Shown here: one piece after another, positions 46,337 to 53,835 of the stretch
Position numbering within the stretch: position 1 is the first letter of the stretch
Layout: every line of letters begins with the position of its first letter
Assembly: GCA_019186945.1 (NCBI GenBank)
Contig: JABAQJ010000004.1
Span: forward strand, 186,001-250,000
From: Gemmatimonadaceae bacterium
Lineage (GTDB): Bacteria; Gemmatimonadota; Gemmatimonadetes; Gemmatimonadales; Gemmatimonadaceae
Direction of reading: 5' to 3'
Length of the DNA stretch: 64,000 bases
The notes under the pieces: generated by a model
Told to the model about the DNA's origin: nothing
The model's database searches: none
What the model saw: only the letters and a program-made list of their open reading frames with translations
Position numbers and translations under genes: made by a program

Positions 46337-47020
46337 TCAAGTGCCGTGCCGCCTGCTGGTTGCGATCTCGTCGGCGATCTTCTGCCGAGCGACTGCTGCG
46401 GACGCGGTGTCTGCCGGAGTAAGCGAGTGTGACTCATTCGGCGCTGGTCCGGCGCTGCCGTCGGACTCGATGTGCCGCGGACCGGCAAGAAGTTGCATGA
46501 CACCTTCGAGACGGGTCTCCACATCGTCGATCACGTCCGAGGCATGTGCCAGCTGTTGCGACGCAATATCCTGGAATTGCATGTGCGCCATGAGGGCAAA
46601 CAGTTCATCGCGGAGCGACGTTCGCAGCGTTTGCGCCTGGATACGATCGTCTCGTTCGGCGCAGGCATCCAGATCGTCCAGGATGGTGGAGGCGCGCTCG
46701 ATTCCGTCGAGGATGTTCATTGCAGCGGACTCCGTGGCGTCCGAGACTTTCCGCAACTCGTCTCCAGTACGCTTGATCCGGTCCAGCGTGGCGCGCTCGA
46801 TGGATACCCTGCTGTTCCGGATCGACGACAGGATCGTAGCGATCCCTGTGCGTCCTCGCTCGATGAGTGCAGCGGCAGCTGCGACGTCGGCGGCGGCCGC
46901 GCGAGAGGCATGCTCGGCGTCGCTGTCGAGGCGTTCGCCCATCTCCAGCAGTGCCGAGTCGACGAGGCGAAGTGCGGCCTCAGAGTCGTAGAGCAGTTCG
47001 TCAGGCGTCTTGGCGGGCAT
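46337..47020 (-). CDS. cheZ: CheZ-like chemotaxis phosphatase
   Basis: 227 residues, mostly helical. The central segment LFALMAHMQFQDIASQQLAHASDVIDDVE matches the CheZ active helix; Asp and Gln four residues apart (D-x-x-x-Q) are the pair that hydrolyse CheY-phosphate. The C-terminus is low-complexity and lacks the clear CheY-docking helix of the enteric protein. It overlaps the 3' end of cheY by 20 bases, which fits the function. A similar helix is found in other CheZ-fold phosphatases, so the substrate assignment rests on the neighbour. Confidence 0.8.
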   Translation of the reverse strand: MPAKTPDELLYDSEAALRLVDSALLEMGERLDSDAEHASRAAAADVAAAAALIERGRTGIATILSSIRNSRVSIERATLDRIKRTGDELRKVSDATESAAMNILDGIERASTILDDLDACAERDDRIQAQTLRTSLRDELFALMAHMQFQDIASQQLAHASDVIDDVETRLEGVMQLLAGPRHIESDGSAGPAPNESHSLTPADTASAAVARQKIADEIATSRRHGT

Positions 47021-47411
47021 GGATATCGTGGGCGTTCAGGCAGCCTGGCCCCGATCCGACGAGAATCGCGTCGATCTTGTCCTTCAACACCTGGAGGGTG
47101 AACGGCTTCACGACATAGTTGTTGACGCCGGCTTCGATCGCGGTCACGATGTCCTCCCTGACGGAACGCGTTGTCACCATCAGCACCGGGAGTGTCCCGC
47201 CGGGACGCGTGCGGAGGATCCGGACGAACTCCAAGCCGGACATTTTCGGCATGTTCCAGTCGGTAATCACGAAACCGATCGATGCATCGAACTTGTCGAG
47301 CGCCTCCTCGCCATCGCTCGCCTCAACGCAGTCGGCGTACCCGATGCGCTGGAGGGAATACATAATGATTCGGCGCATGGTGGCGGAATCGTCGACAACC
47401 AGGAACTTCAT
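47001..47411 (-). CDS. cheY: Chemotaxis response regulator CheY
   Basis: 136 residues, a single receiver domain. Acidic pocket DDS (residues 7-9), phospho-acceptor Asp in FVITDWNMPKMSGLE, Thr in MVTTRS and Lys in VVKPFT are in place, and WNMPKMSGLE is the CheY-type signature. It signals to the flagellar motor switch. Overlap with the CheZ-like gene downstream and the 28-base gap to flgM upstream indicate a flgM-cheY-cheZ transcript, driven by the sigma-28-type promoter at 47832. Confidence 0.95.
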   Translation of the reverse strand: MKFLVVDDSATMRRIIMYSLQRIGYADCVEASDGEEALDKFDASIGFVITDWNMPKMSGLEFVRILRTRPGGTLPVLMVTTRSVREDIVTAIEAGVNNYVVKPFTLQVLKDKIDAILVGSGPGCLNAHDIHARQDA

Positions 47412-47439
47412 GGTCAGGCCGGCATGTTGCGGCTGAAGC

Positions 47440-47805
47440 TCAGACGTCGCCGCGATCGAGAATCCGCTGCGCGACTTCAGTCACGACATGGTCGATGTTA
47501 TAGGCACCGGAGAGAACACGCTGACGCACCTGTTGCAGGCGGTCCCTGGCGTCCGCTGGCAGCGCGTGAATCGCGTCCTTGACCACTTCGCGGGCGCTGG
47601 CGTCCGGGTTCGCTGCGTTCCCGCGCAGCCGGTGCAGCGCCTGCTTCGCCAATTCCCTGGCCGCGGGCGACAGCTCGACACGATCGGACGGTCGCTCGGG
47701 GAGGATGCGAGGTGCACGCTCCCCTGGCGGCGAGTCTTTCTCGCGACTATCGACCTGATGCCGTTGGGGCTGTAGTGGACCGAGATTCCTGTCGTAGATC
47801 TTCAT
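47440..47805 (-). CDS. flgM: Anti-sigma-28 factor FlgM
   Basis: 121 residues from ATG 47803-47805. The N-terminal half is charged and Pro-rich. SDRVELSPAARELAKQALHRLR and the C-terminal sequence VLSGAYNIDHVVTEVAQRILDRG match the sigma-28-binding half of FlgM. It holds FliA inactive until the hook is complete and is then exported. It is controlled by a FliA-type promoter 27 bases upstream, a normal feedback layout. The sigma factor gene fliA itself is not in this window. Confidence 0.85.
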   Translation of the reverse strand: MKIYDRNLGPLQPQRHQVDSREKDSPPGERAPRILPERPSDRVELSPAARELAKQALHRLRGNAANPDASAREVVKDAIHALPADARDRLQQVRQRVLSGAYNIDHVVTEVAQRILDRGDV

Positions 47806-47831
47806 GGGTTCGTTGCCTCCATACGAATAGG

Positions 47832-47859
47832 GTATCGGCAACAGCGCGCCGCCGCTTTA
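47832..47859 (-). promoter_or_regulatory. Sigma-28 (FliA)-type promoter for flgM-cheY-cheZ
   Basis: On the - strand TAAAGCGG (47852-47859), 12 bases, GCCGATAC (47832-47839). The same architecture recurs before flagellin and flgL. Confidence 0.85.
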
Positions 47860-47868
47860 GCGGCACGG

Positions 47869-48195
47869 CTAGGTTCGTTCATCCACGCTATCGCCCGGGC
47901 CCAGGGGTGCGGCTGGTACCGCGTTATACCGTTGGCGCATAAGGCTTTGCAGGACGCCAGCTCCCAGGACGGGCGCAATACCACCGCGGGTTTCTGGAGC
48001 AAGACGATTCACTTCGCTGACCGCAGCGGCGATCAATTCCCTGACTTCGTCGGGTGTTGCCCGATCCTCGGGCTCGGCGTCGGTCGCCGCGTGAGCTGCC
48101 GCGAGCTGCCCGCTGAGCGCCTCCAGCACTTCGGCGATCATTGCGGCTTCGCGCGGGGATCGACGCGCCGTTTCCGGGACAGGCGGGCGATGCAT
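47869..48195 (-). CDS. Small protein of unknown function in the flagellar operon
   Basis: 108 residues, ATG 48193-48195, three bases after the FliT-like gene stop. The middle is helical and acidic (MIAEVLEALSGQLAAAHAATDAEPED, EVRELIAAAVSEVNRLAPETRGGIAPVLGAGVLQSLM). Position between FliT-like and flgM suggests a flagellar chaperone or rod-related role, but no family is recognised. Its 3' end abuts the flgM promoter. Confidence 0.55.
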   Translation of the reverse strand: MHRPPVPETARRSPREAAMIAEVLEALSGQLAAAHAATDAEPEDRATPDEVRELIAAAVSEVNRLAPETRGGIAPVLGAGVLQSLMRQRYNAVPAAPLGPGDSVDERT

Positions 48196-48198
48196 GGT

Positions 48199-48558
48199 TC
48201 AGCGTCGTTCGTCGACGCGACTCGTGCGAGGCGCGCTACCGGCGTATCCCGAGACGGCGGCCATGTCGTGCGTGATGCGTTCGAGCTGGCGGCGGAGATC
48301 GTCCCGTACGGAAATCACCAGTGCTTCGAGCGTTCGGTTGGCCGTCAGCGCCTGTTCGGCAAGTTGGCGGGTGGCCGATGGCAGAGCGTCGCGTCCCAGT
48401 GGGACGCGGCCGAGGGCGCTGGTAACCAGTTCGCGCGCATCGAGCGCACCGGCCAAGGCAGTCGTGTCCGCGTACTCGCATGCACGAGTCGCTCCCGCGC
48501 TCAAGCGCAGGTACTGCATGAGCAGTTCTTCGAGGGTCGAGGACGGTGCCGAGTGCAT
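48199..48558 (-). CDS. FliT-like flagellar chaperone
   Basis: 119 residues, all helical (STLEELLMQYLRLSAGATRACEYADTTALAGALDARELVTSAL). The assignment rests mainly on position: it follows fliS by two bases, where FliT sits in many genomes. Size and helical content fit FliT/FlgN chaperones, but no diagnostic motif is visible. It probably binds FliD or another axial protein before export. Confidence 0.55.
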   Translation of the reverse strand: MHSAPSSTLEELLMQYLRLSAGATRACEYADTTALAGALDARELVTSALGRVPLGRDALPSATRQLAEQALTANRTLEALVISVRDDLRRQLERITHDMAAVSGYAGSAPRTSRVDERR

Positions 48559-48560
48559 TG

Positions 48561-48965
48561 TCAGGCGGGGGCTGCCGTCGGCGTGGTGGACTCCACCGCT
48601 GCCTGGAATGCTTCGCGCAGCGCTTTGACAATACCGATTACGCGCTCGAACCGGTGAGCGTCCGGCCTAACGCCGAGCGTTGCGAGCTCTCCCAGCAGGA
48701 AGGAGTAGATCGACACCAGTTGCGCAGCCAACGCGCCTCCCTTCTCGCGATCGAGCGTCACCAGCAGCTCGCACACAGCCGCGCGCGCATTCTCCAGCGC
48801 TTCGGACCGCGAATCGATCGCGTGTGGACCGGTCGCATGCTGCGCTCGGGCGAGTTTCATCAGCAAGTGGTCGTACACCAGGACGATCAGCTCACCGGGA
48901 CTTGCCGCCAGCACCTGCGTTTCACGGTATCTGCTCGCCTGCTTGGCAGCTTGGCCGTAGGACAT
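48561..48965 (-). CDS. fliS: Flagellin chaperone FliS
   Basis: 134 residues with the FliS pattern YRETQVLAASPGELIVLVYDHLLMKLARA and SIYSFLLGELATLGVRPDAHRFERVIGIVKALREAF. FliS binds the flagellin C-terminus in the cytoplasm and guides it to export. It follows fliD at 31 bases and precedes the FliT-like gene. One CGTTAGGC copy encodes Leu-Gly in TLGVRP. Confidence 0.94.
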   Translation of the reverse strand: MSYGQAAKQASRYRETQVLAASPGELIVLVYDHLLMKLARAQHATGPHAIDSRSEALENARAAVCELLVTLDREKGGALAAQLVSIYSFLLGELATLGVRPDAHRFERVIGIVKALREAFQAAVESTTPTAAPA

Positions 48966-48996
48966 GATCTGGGAGTGAAGGTGAACGATCTGCAGC

Positions 48997-51657
48997 TCAG
49001 GTCTTCTGCGCGTTCATCTGTGCGATGAATCCCGCGAGGGCAGCGCTTTGCTGCTGGATGCGGCTGAGCGCGGTTTCCATGGCAATGAACTGTTTGGTGA
49101 GCGACTCGCGCTTGCGTTCGAGCGCCTGCGTGACAGTATCGGCACGCAGCTGCAGGTCGGTCACTCGCTTGAGCAGGCCTTCCTGCTGAGTGGATACAGT
49201 GCCGCCAGCGCGTGCAATTACATCCGCGGCATTGTAGAGGACGCCGCTCACGCCTGACACGAAGGTGATGGTGCCCTGATTTCCACTGGTCGTACCCGTG
49301 TAGCGGATGGCGAGTCCTTCGGTCGCGCCGCCGGCCGCACCGGTGAGCAGCTGTCCGCTGCCGGTGGCAGCGAGTCCGCCGATGGTTCCGGCCACGTCGG
49401 TGCCGGAGACGGTTCCGGCTGCGAGGCCGAGTTGGGCAGTGCCGTCGGCACCTCCGGCGACGAACGCAGTGGTGATCGTGGCGGCCGTACCGTACTGGGC
49501 GCCGGTCAGGACCAGGTCATTGCCGTTCTTCGATGCCGTAATGGTCTGTTTGTCGAGGCTGAACGCGGCATTCAACCTGGCGACGATCGTGTCGATCGTG
49601 TCGCCATCAGAGAGCTGGATACTGGTTGTGATGCCAGTCGCCGAGTCGGTCACGGAGAAAGTGTCAGCGGTTCCGTCGTCCGCATACGTGCCGCTGAAAC
49701 CGCTCCCGCTCAGCGTCGGAGTGGTTGCCGCGGCAGAGATGTCGACGCTGTAGGTTCCCGGGACGCTCTTGTCCGTCGACAGGAAGTAGGAGACGGCGCT
49801 GCTGGTTGCGGATCCCGACGTCGAGAACAAGGTGGTGACGTCGAGCATGTTGGACGCCATCGCGGCCTTGAGTGCGGACGCATCCAGCACCAAGGTTCCG
49901 TCCTTCTGCAGCGACAGACCGGCCATCGAGGCGTAATTCATTGCGCTTGGCGCGCCAACGACGGGAGACAGGATCGCGTTGGTGAGCGAGGCCATGCTGG
50001 CCCGCAGCGTGGAACTGTTGAACAGTGGCGAACCGACCTTGGCCTGTTCAGTGCGGAACTTGAGCAGTTCGTTGTACGCCGTCGCCACGTCGCCAAGGGA
50101 CTTGATGATCGCATCGTCGTCACGAGCGACGGTGACGGCCGCCACGGTACCGACTTCCGCCTGTTGCAGATTCAACGTGACACCGGCCAGCGCGTCGGTG
50201 ATCGTGTTGGATGAACGTCGAATTACCACGCCGTCGACGGCGATTCTCGCATCGCTGCCGGCGATCACCTCGCGCTGGCGGCCGATCGTGGTGGCGCTGA
50301 CGCGTCCCATGTTCACCGTGCCGCCGCCCGGCTGGCTCACGGACATCGCCAGCGACAACTGCGAGTCGCCGGCAGTGCCATCGGTCAGAACCAGCTGTCC
50401 GTTGACGATGCTGGCGGCGGCCGCGCGCGAACCCGCTCCGTAGCCCGACGTGGCATCGTTCAGCTTGTTGACCAATGTCTGGAGCGTATCGCCCGCTCCC
50501 ACCACGAACGAGAGGTTCACGGCAGTGCCGTCGCCACGCATGCCCTGGAGCGTGAAGGTATCTCCGGCCGCGATCCCCAGTGCATTGCCGCCGACTCGCA
50601 GGTCCGTCAGCAGCGTCGACGCTGTGGCGTTGGCGTTGGAGGCATCCGAAAACGTGTTGTCGCTGGTGAGTCCTTGAGCGATGCCCGAGCGTCCGGCCTT
50701 CATGAACCCGAGGATGTCGAGGACACGCTGACCGTCAGCGGTGGAAGCGGACACGGTGTCGTTGGTCGTCAGTCGATAGCCGGTGATGCCGTCGACAGTC
50801 TCGGGAACGACCGTAGCGCTTCCGCCGGCCGCCAGGATCCTGGCGGCGATCGACGAAAGCGAGTCTACCGTCAGATCAACGGAGATCGTACGACCACCGA
50901 TCGTGATGGTACTCGGCGGTGGCATCGTCACACCGAGCATGGCCGCGATGGTCGCGGTCGATGAGGACACCTTGTACGACTGGGCGCCGCCGGAGGCATC
51001 CAGATTGAGTGTCCGTGTGGCATCGAGGAACCCTAACGACTGCAGTGTCCCGGCGGCGTCGTCCACCAGTTCTATCCCGGAGGCTCCGGTCCTGGTAGCG
51101 GTCAGCACCAGACGGTGCTGGTTACTGCCCGTAGAGAGGACGCTAGCCGTCACGCCGCTGGGAGTGGCGCCGGAGTTGAGGCTGTTGATGCGGTCACGGA
51201 TCATGCCCAGCGAGTCCGACGCGCCGATCGTGACCTTCTTCCCGTTGACGGCGAACTCGCCGCTGATGCCGAGCGACGTGGTAGCGCTCGCCATCACGAC
51301 GCCACTCAGCTTGTTGGCTCTGGCCAGATCCATGACTTCGACGCCGAACGTACCCGGCGAGGCACTGGCCGACGCCGACGCCGTGAGCAACGTCCGGCCG
51401 GTGGTATCGCTCGTTCCCCCCGACGTCTTGAACTGCGCGAACGCGGTCGCATCCCTTACGGCTTTCGTGGCATCCCTGAACGTCGCGGTCAACGCTTGCC
51501 ATGTGCCCCACGCATCGTATCGGCTCTGTTCGAGCGCTTTAGATGTCGTCAGCGGATCCAGACGACGTTTCGTCTCCAGCTGAATGATCTCGTCTATCAG
51601 ATCGCGCCATTGGATGCCGCTGGAGAGCCCGCTGAAACTACCGATGGGATTTGACAT
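48997..51657 (-). CDS. fliD: Flagellar filament cap protein FliD, long form
   Basis: 886 residues, almost twice the enteric FliD. The N-terminal FliD domain is clear (IGSFSGLSSGIQWRDLIDEIIQLETKRRLDPL, and the following coiled segment with Ala/Thr) and the C-terminal coiled coil (LLKRVTDLQLRADTVTQALERKRESLTKQFIAMETALSRIQQQ) is complete. Between them are several repeated domain-like segments rich in Gly, Ala, Ser and Thr with flagellin-type elements such as ITTSIQLSDGDTIDTIVARLNAAF. The cap folds incoming flagellin. It lies 90 bases downstream of flagellin behind a hairpin. Confidence 0.93.
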   Translation of the reverse strand: MSNPIGSFSGLSSGIQWRDLIDEIIQLETKRRLDPLTTSKALEQSRYDAWGTWQALTATFRDATKAVRDATAFAQFKTSGGTSDTTGRTLLTASASASASPGTFGVEVMDLARANKLSGVVMASATTSLGISGEFAVNGKKVTIGASDSLGMIRDRINSLNSGATPSGVTASVLSTGSNQHRLVLTATRTGASGIELVDDAAGTLQSLGFLDATRTLNLDASGGAQSYKVSSSTATIAAMLGVTMPPPSTITIGGRTISVDLTVDSLSSIAARILAAGGSATVVPETVDGITGYRLTTNDTVSASTADGQRVLDILGFMKAGRSGIAQGLTSDNTFSDASNANATASTLLTDLRVGGNALGIAAGDTFTLQGMRGDGTAVNLSFVVGAGDTLQTLVNKLNDATSGYGAGSRAAAASIVNGQLVLTDGTAGDSQLSLAMSVSQPGGGTVNMGRVSATTIGRQREVIAGSDARIAVDGVVIRRSSNTITDALAGVTLNLQQAEVGTVAAVTVARDDDAIIKSLGDVATAYNELLKFRTEQAKVGSPLFNSSTLRASMASLTNAILSPVVGAPSAMNYASMAGLSLQKDGTLVLDASALKAAMASNMLDVTTLFSTSGSATSSAVSYFLSTDKSVPGTYSVDISAAATTPTLSGSGFSGTYADDGTADTFSVTDSATGITTSIQLSDGDTIDTIVARLNAAFSLDKQTITASKNGNDLVLTGAQYGTAATITTAFVAGGADGTAQLGLAAGTVSGTDVAGTIGGLAATGSGQLLTGAAGGATEGLAIRYTGTTSGNQGTITFVSGVSGVLYNAADVIARAGGTVSTQQEGLLKRVTDLQLRADTVTQALERKRESLTKQFIAMETALSRIQQQSAALAGFIAQMNAQKT

Positions 51658-51690
51658 GTCAGTCCGTCGTCGGTTCTTGAACAGGCAGTC

Positions 51691-51718
51691 CCGGGACCGG
51701 CGAAATCGCCGGCCCCGG
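51691..51718 (-). terminator. Hairpin between flagellin and fliD
   Basis: Stem arms CCGGG/CCCGG and CCGGCGA/TCGCCGG with one mismatch and a two-base loop. On the - strand it lies 30 bases after the flagellin stop. No T-run, so it may reduce rather than end transcription into fliD. Confidence 0.5.
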
Positions 51719-51747
51719 GGAGGTTCACTGCCTGACTGCCACGTGCG

Positions 51748-52842
51748 TTAGCCGCGGAGCAGCGTCAGCACGCTCTGGCCACTCTGGTTCGCCTGCGCCA
51801 GCATCGCGGTGCCTGCCTGCGCCAGGATCTGGTTCTTGGTGAACGTCGTCATTTCCTCGGCCATGTCGAGATCCCGGATCGTCGACTCCGCGGCGCTGAA
51901 GTTCTGCACCGTGATGCGGACGTTTTCCGTCGCCGTCTCGATACGGCTCTGGAGAGATCCGATCGTACCGATCGCACTGTTGACCGACGTGAGCGCCACA
52001 TCGATCTCGGCCAATGCCGACTGCGCGTTCGCCAGAGTGGTCGGGTCCGTGGCGATCGTCAGAGCGCTGGAACGGAGGTCGAGGCCCGAACCGTTGATCG
52101 TGATCTGGTCGTTGCCCGAGTACTGACCAGAGGAGCTGACGAGGAACGAACCGGAACCGGCGCCGATGGTGAGCGTGCCGGCCACCGTGGCGGCACCAAC
52201 GCTCGCCGTGGTGTCGATCGATACGCCCAGCGCGCTGAAGTTCAGCGTCTGCTTCGCGCCCGACGTGACGCCGAGGGTTTGCGACACCGAACCGTTGCTC
52301 AGGGTTACGACGTTCGAACCGGAACTGAACGTGTATGCCCCAGTGCCGGCGCCGTTCAGGCGGGCCGCATAGACACCGGTCGCTGCCGCCAGGACAGTGG
52401 ACGCACTGTCGATCGTTGCACCGAACGAGCCGTTCAACAGCGCATTGCCCTGGAACTTCACCGTCGCAACCGTGCGGTCGATTTCGGAGCGCAGCGCCTG
52501 ATACTCGGCCGTGATTCTCGCACGTCCGGCCGAATCGACGCTGTCCGACGCCGACTGCGCGGCCAGTTCCTTCATGCGCTCGAGCATCTTCTGGACGGTA
52601 CCGGCAGCACCGTCGGCGATGTTGAGCACGGACCCTGCCTGCTCCGCGTTCCGCGACGCCTGGTTCAACGCACGAATATCGGCGCGAAGAACGTTGGCGA
52701 TGCCGAGACCGGCGGCATCATCAGCGGCCCGGGTGATGCGGAAGCCGGACGAAAGTTTCGCCATCGACTTCGACAGTGCGTCGTTCACCCTGCTCAGGTT
52801 GTTCTGAGCCCTGAGCGCGCTGACGTTCGTGTTAATGCGCAT
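51748..52842 (-). CDS. fliC: Flagellin
   Basis: 364 residues. N-terminal D0/D1 begins MRINTNVSALRAQNNLSRVN and contains LSSGFRITRAADDAAGLGIANVLRADIRALNQASRNAEQAG; C-terminal D1/D0 has SLQSRIETATENVRITVQNFSAAESTIRDLDMAEEMTTFTKNQILAQAGTAMLAQANQSGQSVLTLLRG. The variable middle is Ser/Thr/Gly-rich, offering glycosylation sites. A sigma-28-type promoter at 52923 and AAGGAG near the start are present. Nearby glycosyltransferase and FkbM genes suggest the filament is modified. Confidence 0.98.
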   Translation of the reverse strand: MRINTNVSALRAQNNLSRVNDALSKSMAKLSSGFRITRAADDAAGLGIANVLRADIRALNQASRNAEQAGSVLNIADGAAGTVQKMLERMKELAAQSASDSVDSAGRARITAEYQALRSEIDRTVATVKFQGNALLNGSFGATIDSASTVLAAATGVYAARLNGAGTGAYTFSSGSNVVTLSNGSVSQTLGVTSGAKQTLNFSALGVSIDTTASVGAATVAGTLTIGAGSGSFLVSSSGQYSGNDQITINGSGLDLRSSALTIATDPTTLANAQSALAEIDVALTSVNSAIGTIGSLQSRIETATENVRITVQNFSAAESTIRDLDMAEEMTTFTKNQILAQAGTAMLAQANQSGQSVLTLLRG

Positions 52843-52922
52843 TGCGAATACTCCTTGGGTAGTTGGCCGGGGAATCCATTCCCCGAAGGGCTACGGCCGT
52901 ATGCCGTTCCCTCCGTGTACCC

Positions 52923-52950
52923 GTATCGGAGGATTGCTGAAGAAACTTGA
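52923..52950 (-). promoter_or_regulatory. Sigma-28 (FliA)-type promoter for flagellin
   Basis: On the - strand TCAAGTTT (52943-52950), 12 bases, TCCGATAC (52923-52930), closely matching the FliA consensus. The ATG lies about 80 bases downstream. Confidence 0.85.
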
Positions 52951-52975
52951 GCACGCGCGACAGGGCGGCAGCAGG

Positions 52976-53803
52976 TCAAGCGGCGAGAGCCGGCGCCATC
53001 GGATGCCGGAAGAGGATGTTGAACACGTAGTTCGTCTCCGGAGTCTGGTCAGGCATCAGTCGCTGGAGATATGCCTGTCCGGGCTGGAACAGGTAGGTCT
53101 CATAGCCGATTTCGGACATGGTCCCACGGAGCAGTCGCTCACTTGCCCCCATCGACTCCAGCCCGAAGCGATTGACCTCGGCCACAATGAAGGGGATCCC
53201 ATACCGCGTCAGGAGCTTTCTTGCGCCGACGAGAATCGCCATCTCCGCACCTTCGGCGTCGATTTTGATGGCCTTGAGCGACCCCAGATCCTGGCCGGCG
53301 AACAGATGATCGAGCGACGTCATGGGGACCTTGCGCGTCCGCGGAGAGTGGCGCGATCGCTCGTTGAACGGGTGACGTCCCACCTCCCAAAGTGCGTGAC
53401 CGCCATCGTTGTCAGCGTTCACGAAGAAGTCGGCGACGGCCGGTGCAGCGCCGACGGCCATGTGTAGCGGGATGACGTTGTACGCGCTATTGAGCGCGAT
53501 GTGTTCGACCAGGTGATCGAAGTTGTCGCGCTCGGGTTCGAAGGCGTACACGCGTCCCTGCTCACCAACCAGCGCGGACGCCAGCAGCGAGAAGTAGCCA
53601 ACGTGCGCGCCGATGTCGATGAACGTGTCGCCGGGCCGGAGTACGTTGCCGAGGAAGTTGCTGGTCTCCGATTCGTAGAGCTGGCCGCGGCTGAAGTCGC
53701 CCAGCATGCCGGCCTGGCTCATCTGCGCCGGGTCGAGCGACAGAGTGACGGTGCGCGGACCGAATGGCGAAGCGAGGTTGATGGCGATGTCGTTGCGTGG
53801 CAT
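52976..53803 (-). CDS. FkbM-family SAM-dependent methyltransferase
   Basis: 275 residues. Rossmann-like SAM-binding motif DTFIDIGAHVGYFSLLASALVG, VYAFEPERDNFDHLVEHIALN and VPMTSLDHLFA, typical of FkbM O-methyltransferases. It sits between flagellin and the giant glycosyltransferase, so the likely role is methylation of a flagellin-linked sugar, as in flagellar modification loci of other bacteria. 32 bases separate it from the glycosyltransferase gene upstream, in the same orientation. Confidence 0.88.
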   Translation of the reverse strand: MPRNDIAINLASPFGPRTVTLSLDPAQMSQAGMLGDFSRGQLYESETSNFLGNVLRPGDTFIDIGAHVGYFSLLASALVGEQGRVYAFEPERDNFDHLVEHIALNSAYNVIPLHMAVGAAPAVADFFVNADNDGGHALWEVGRHPFNERSRHSPRTRKVPMTSLDHLFAGQDLGSLKAIKIDAEGAEMAILVGARKLLTRYGIPFIVAEVNRFGLESMGASERLLRGTMSEIGYETYLFQPGQAYLQRLMPDQTPETNYVFNILFRHPMAPALAA

Positions 53804-53835
53804 GGAGGAGAGGATGTGATGGCGATGTGTGGTAT

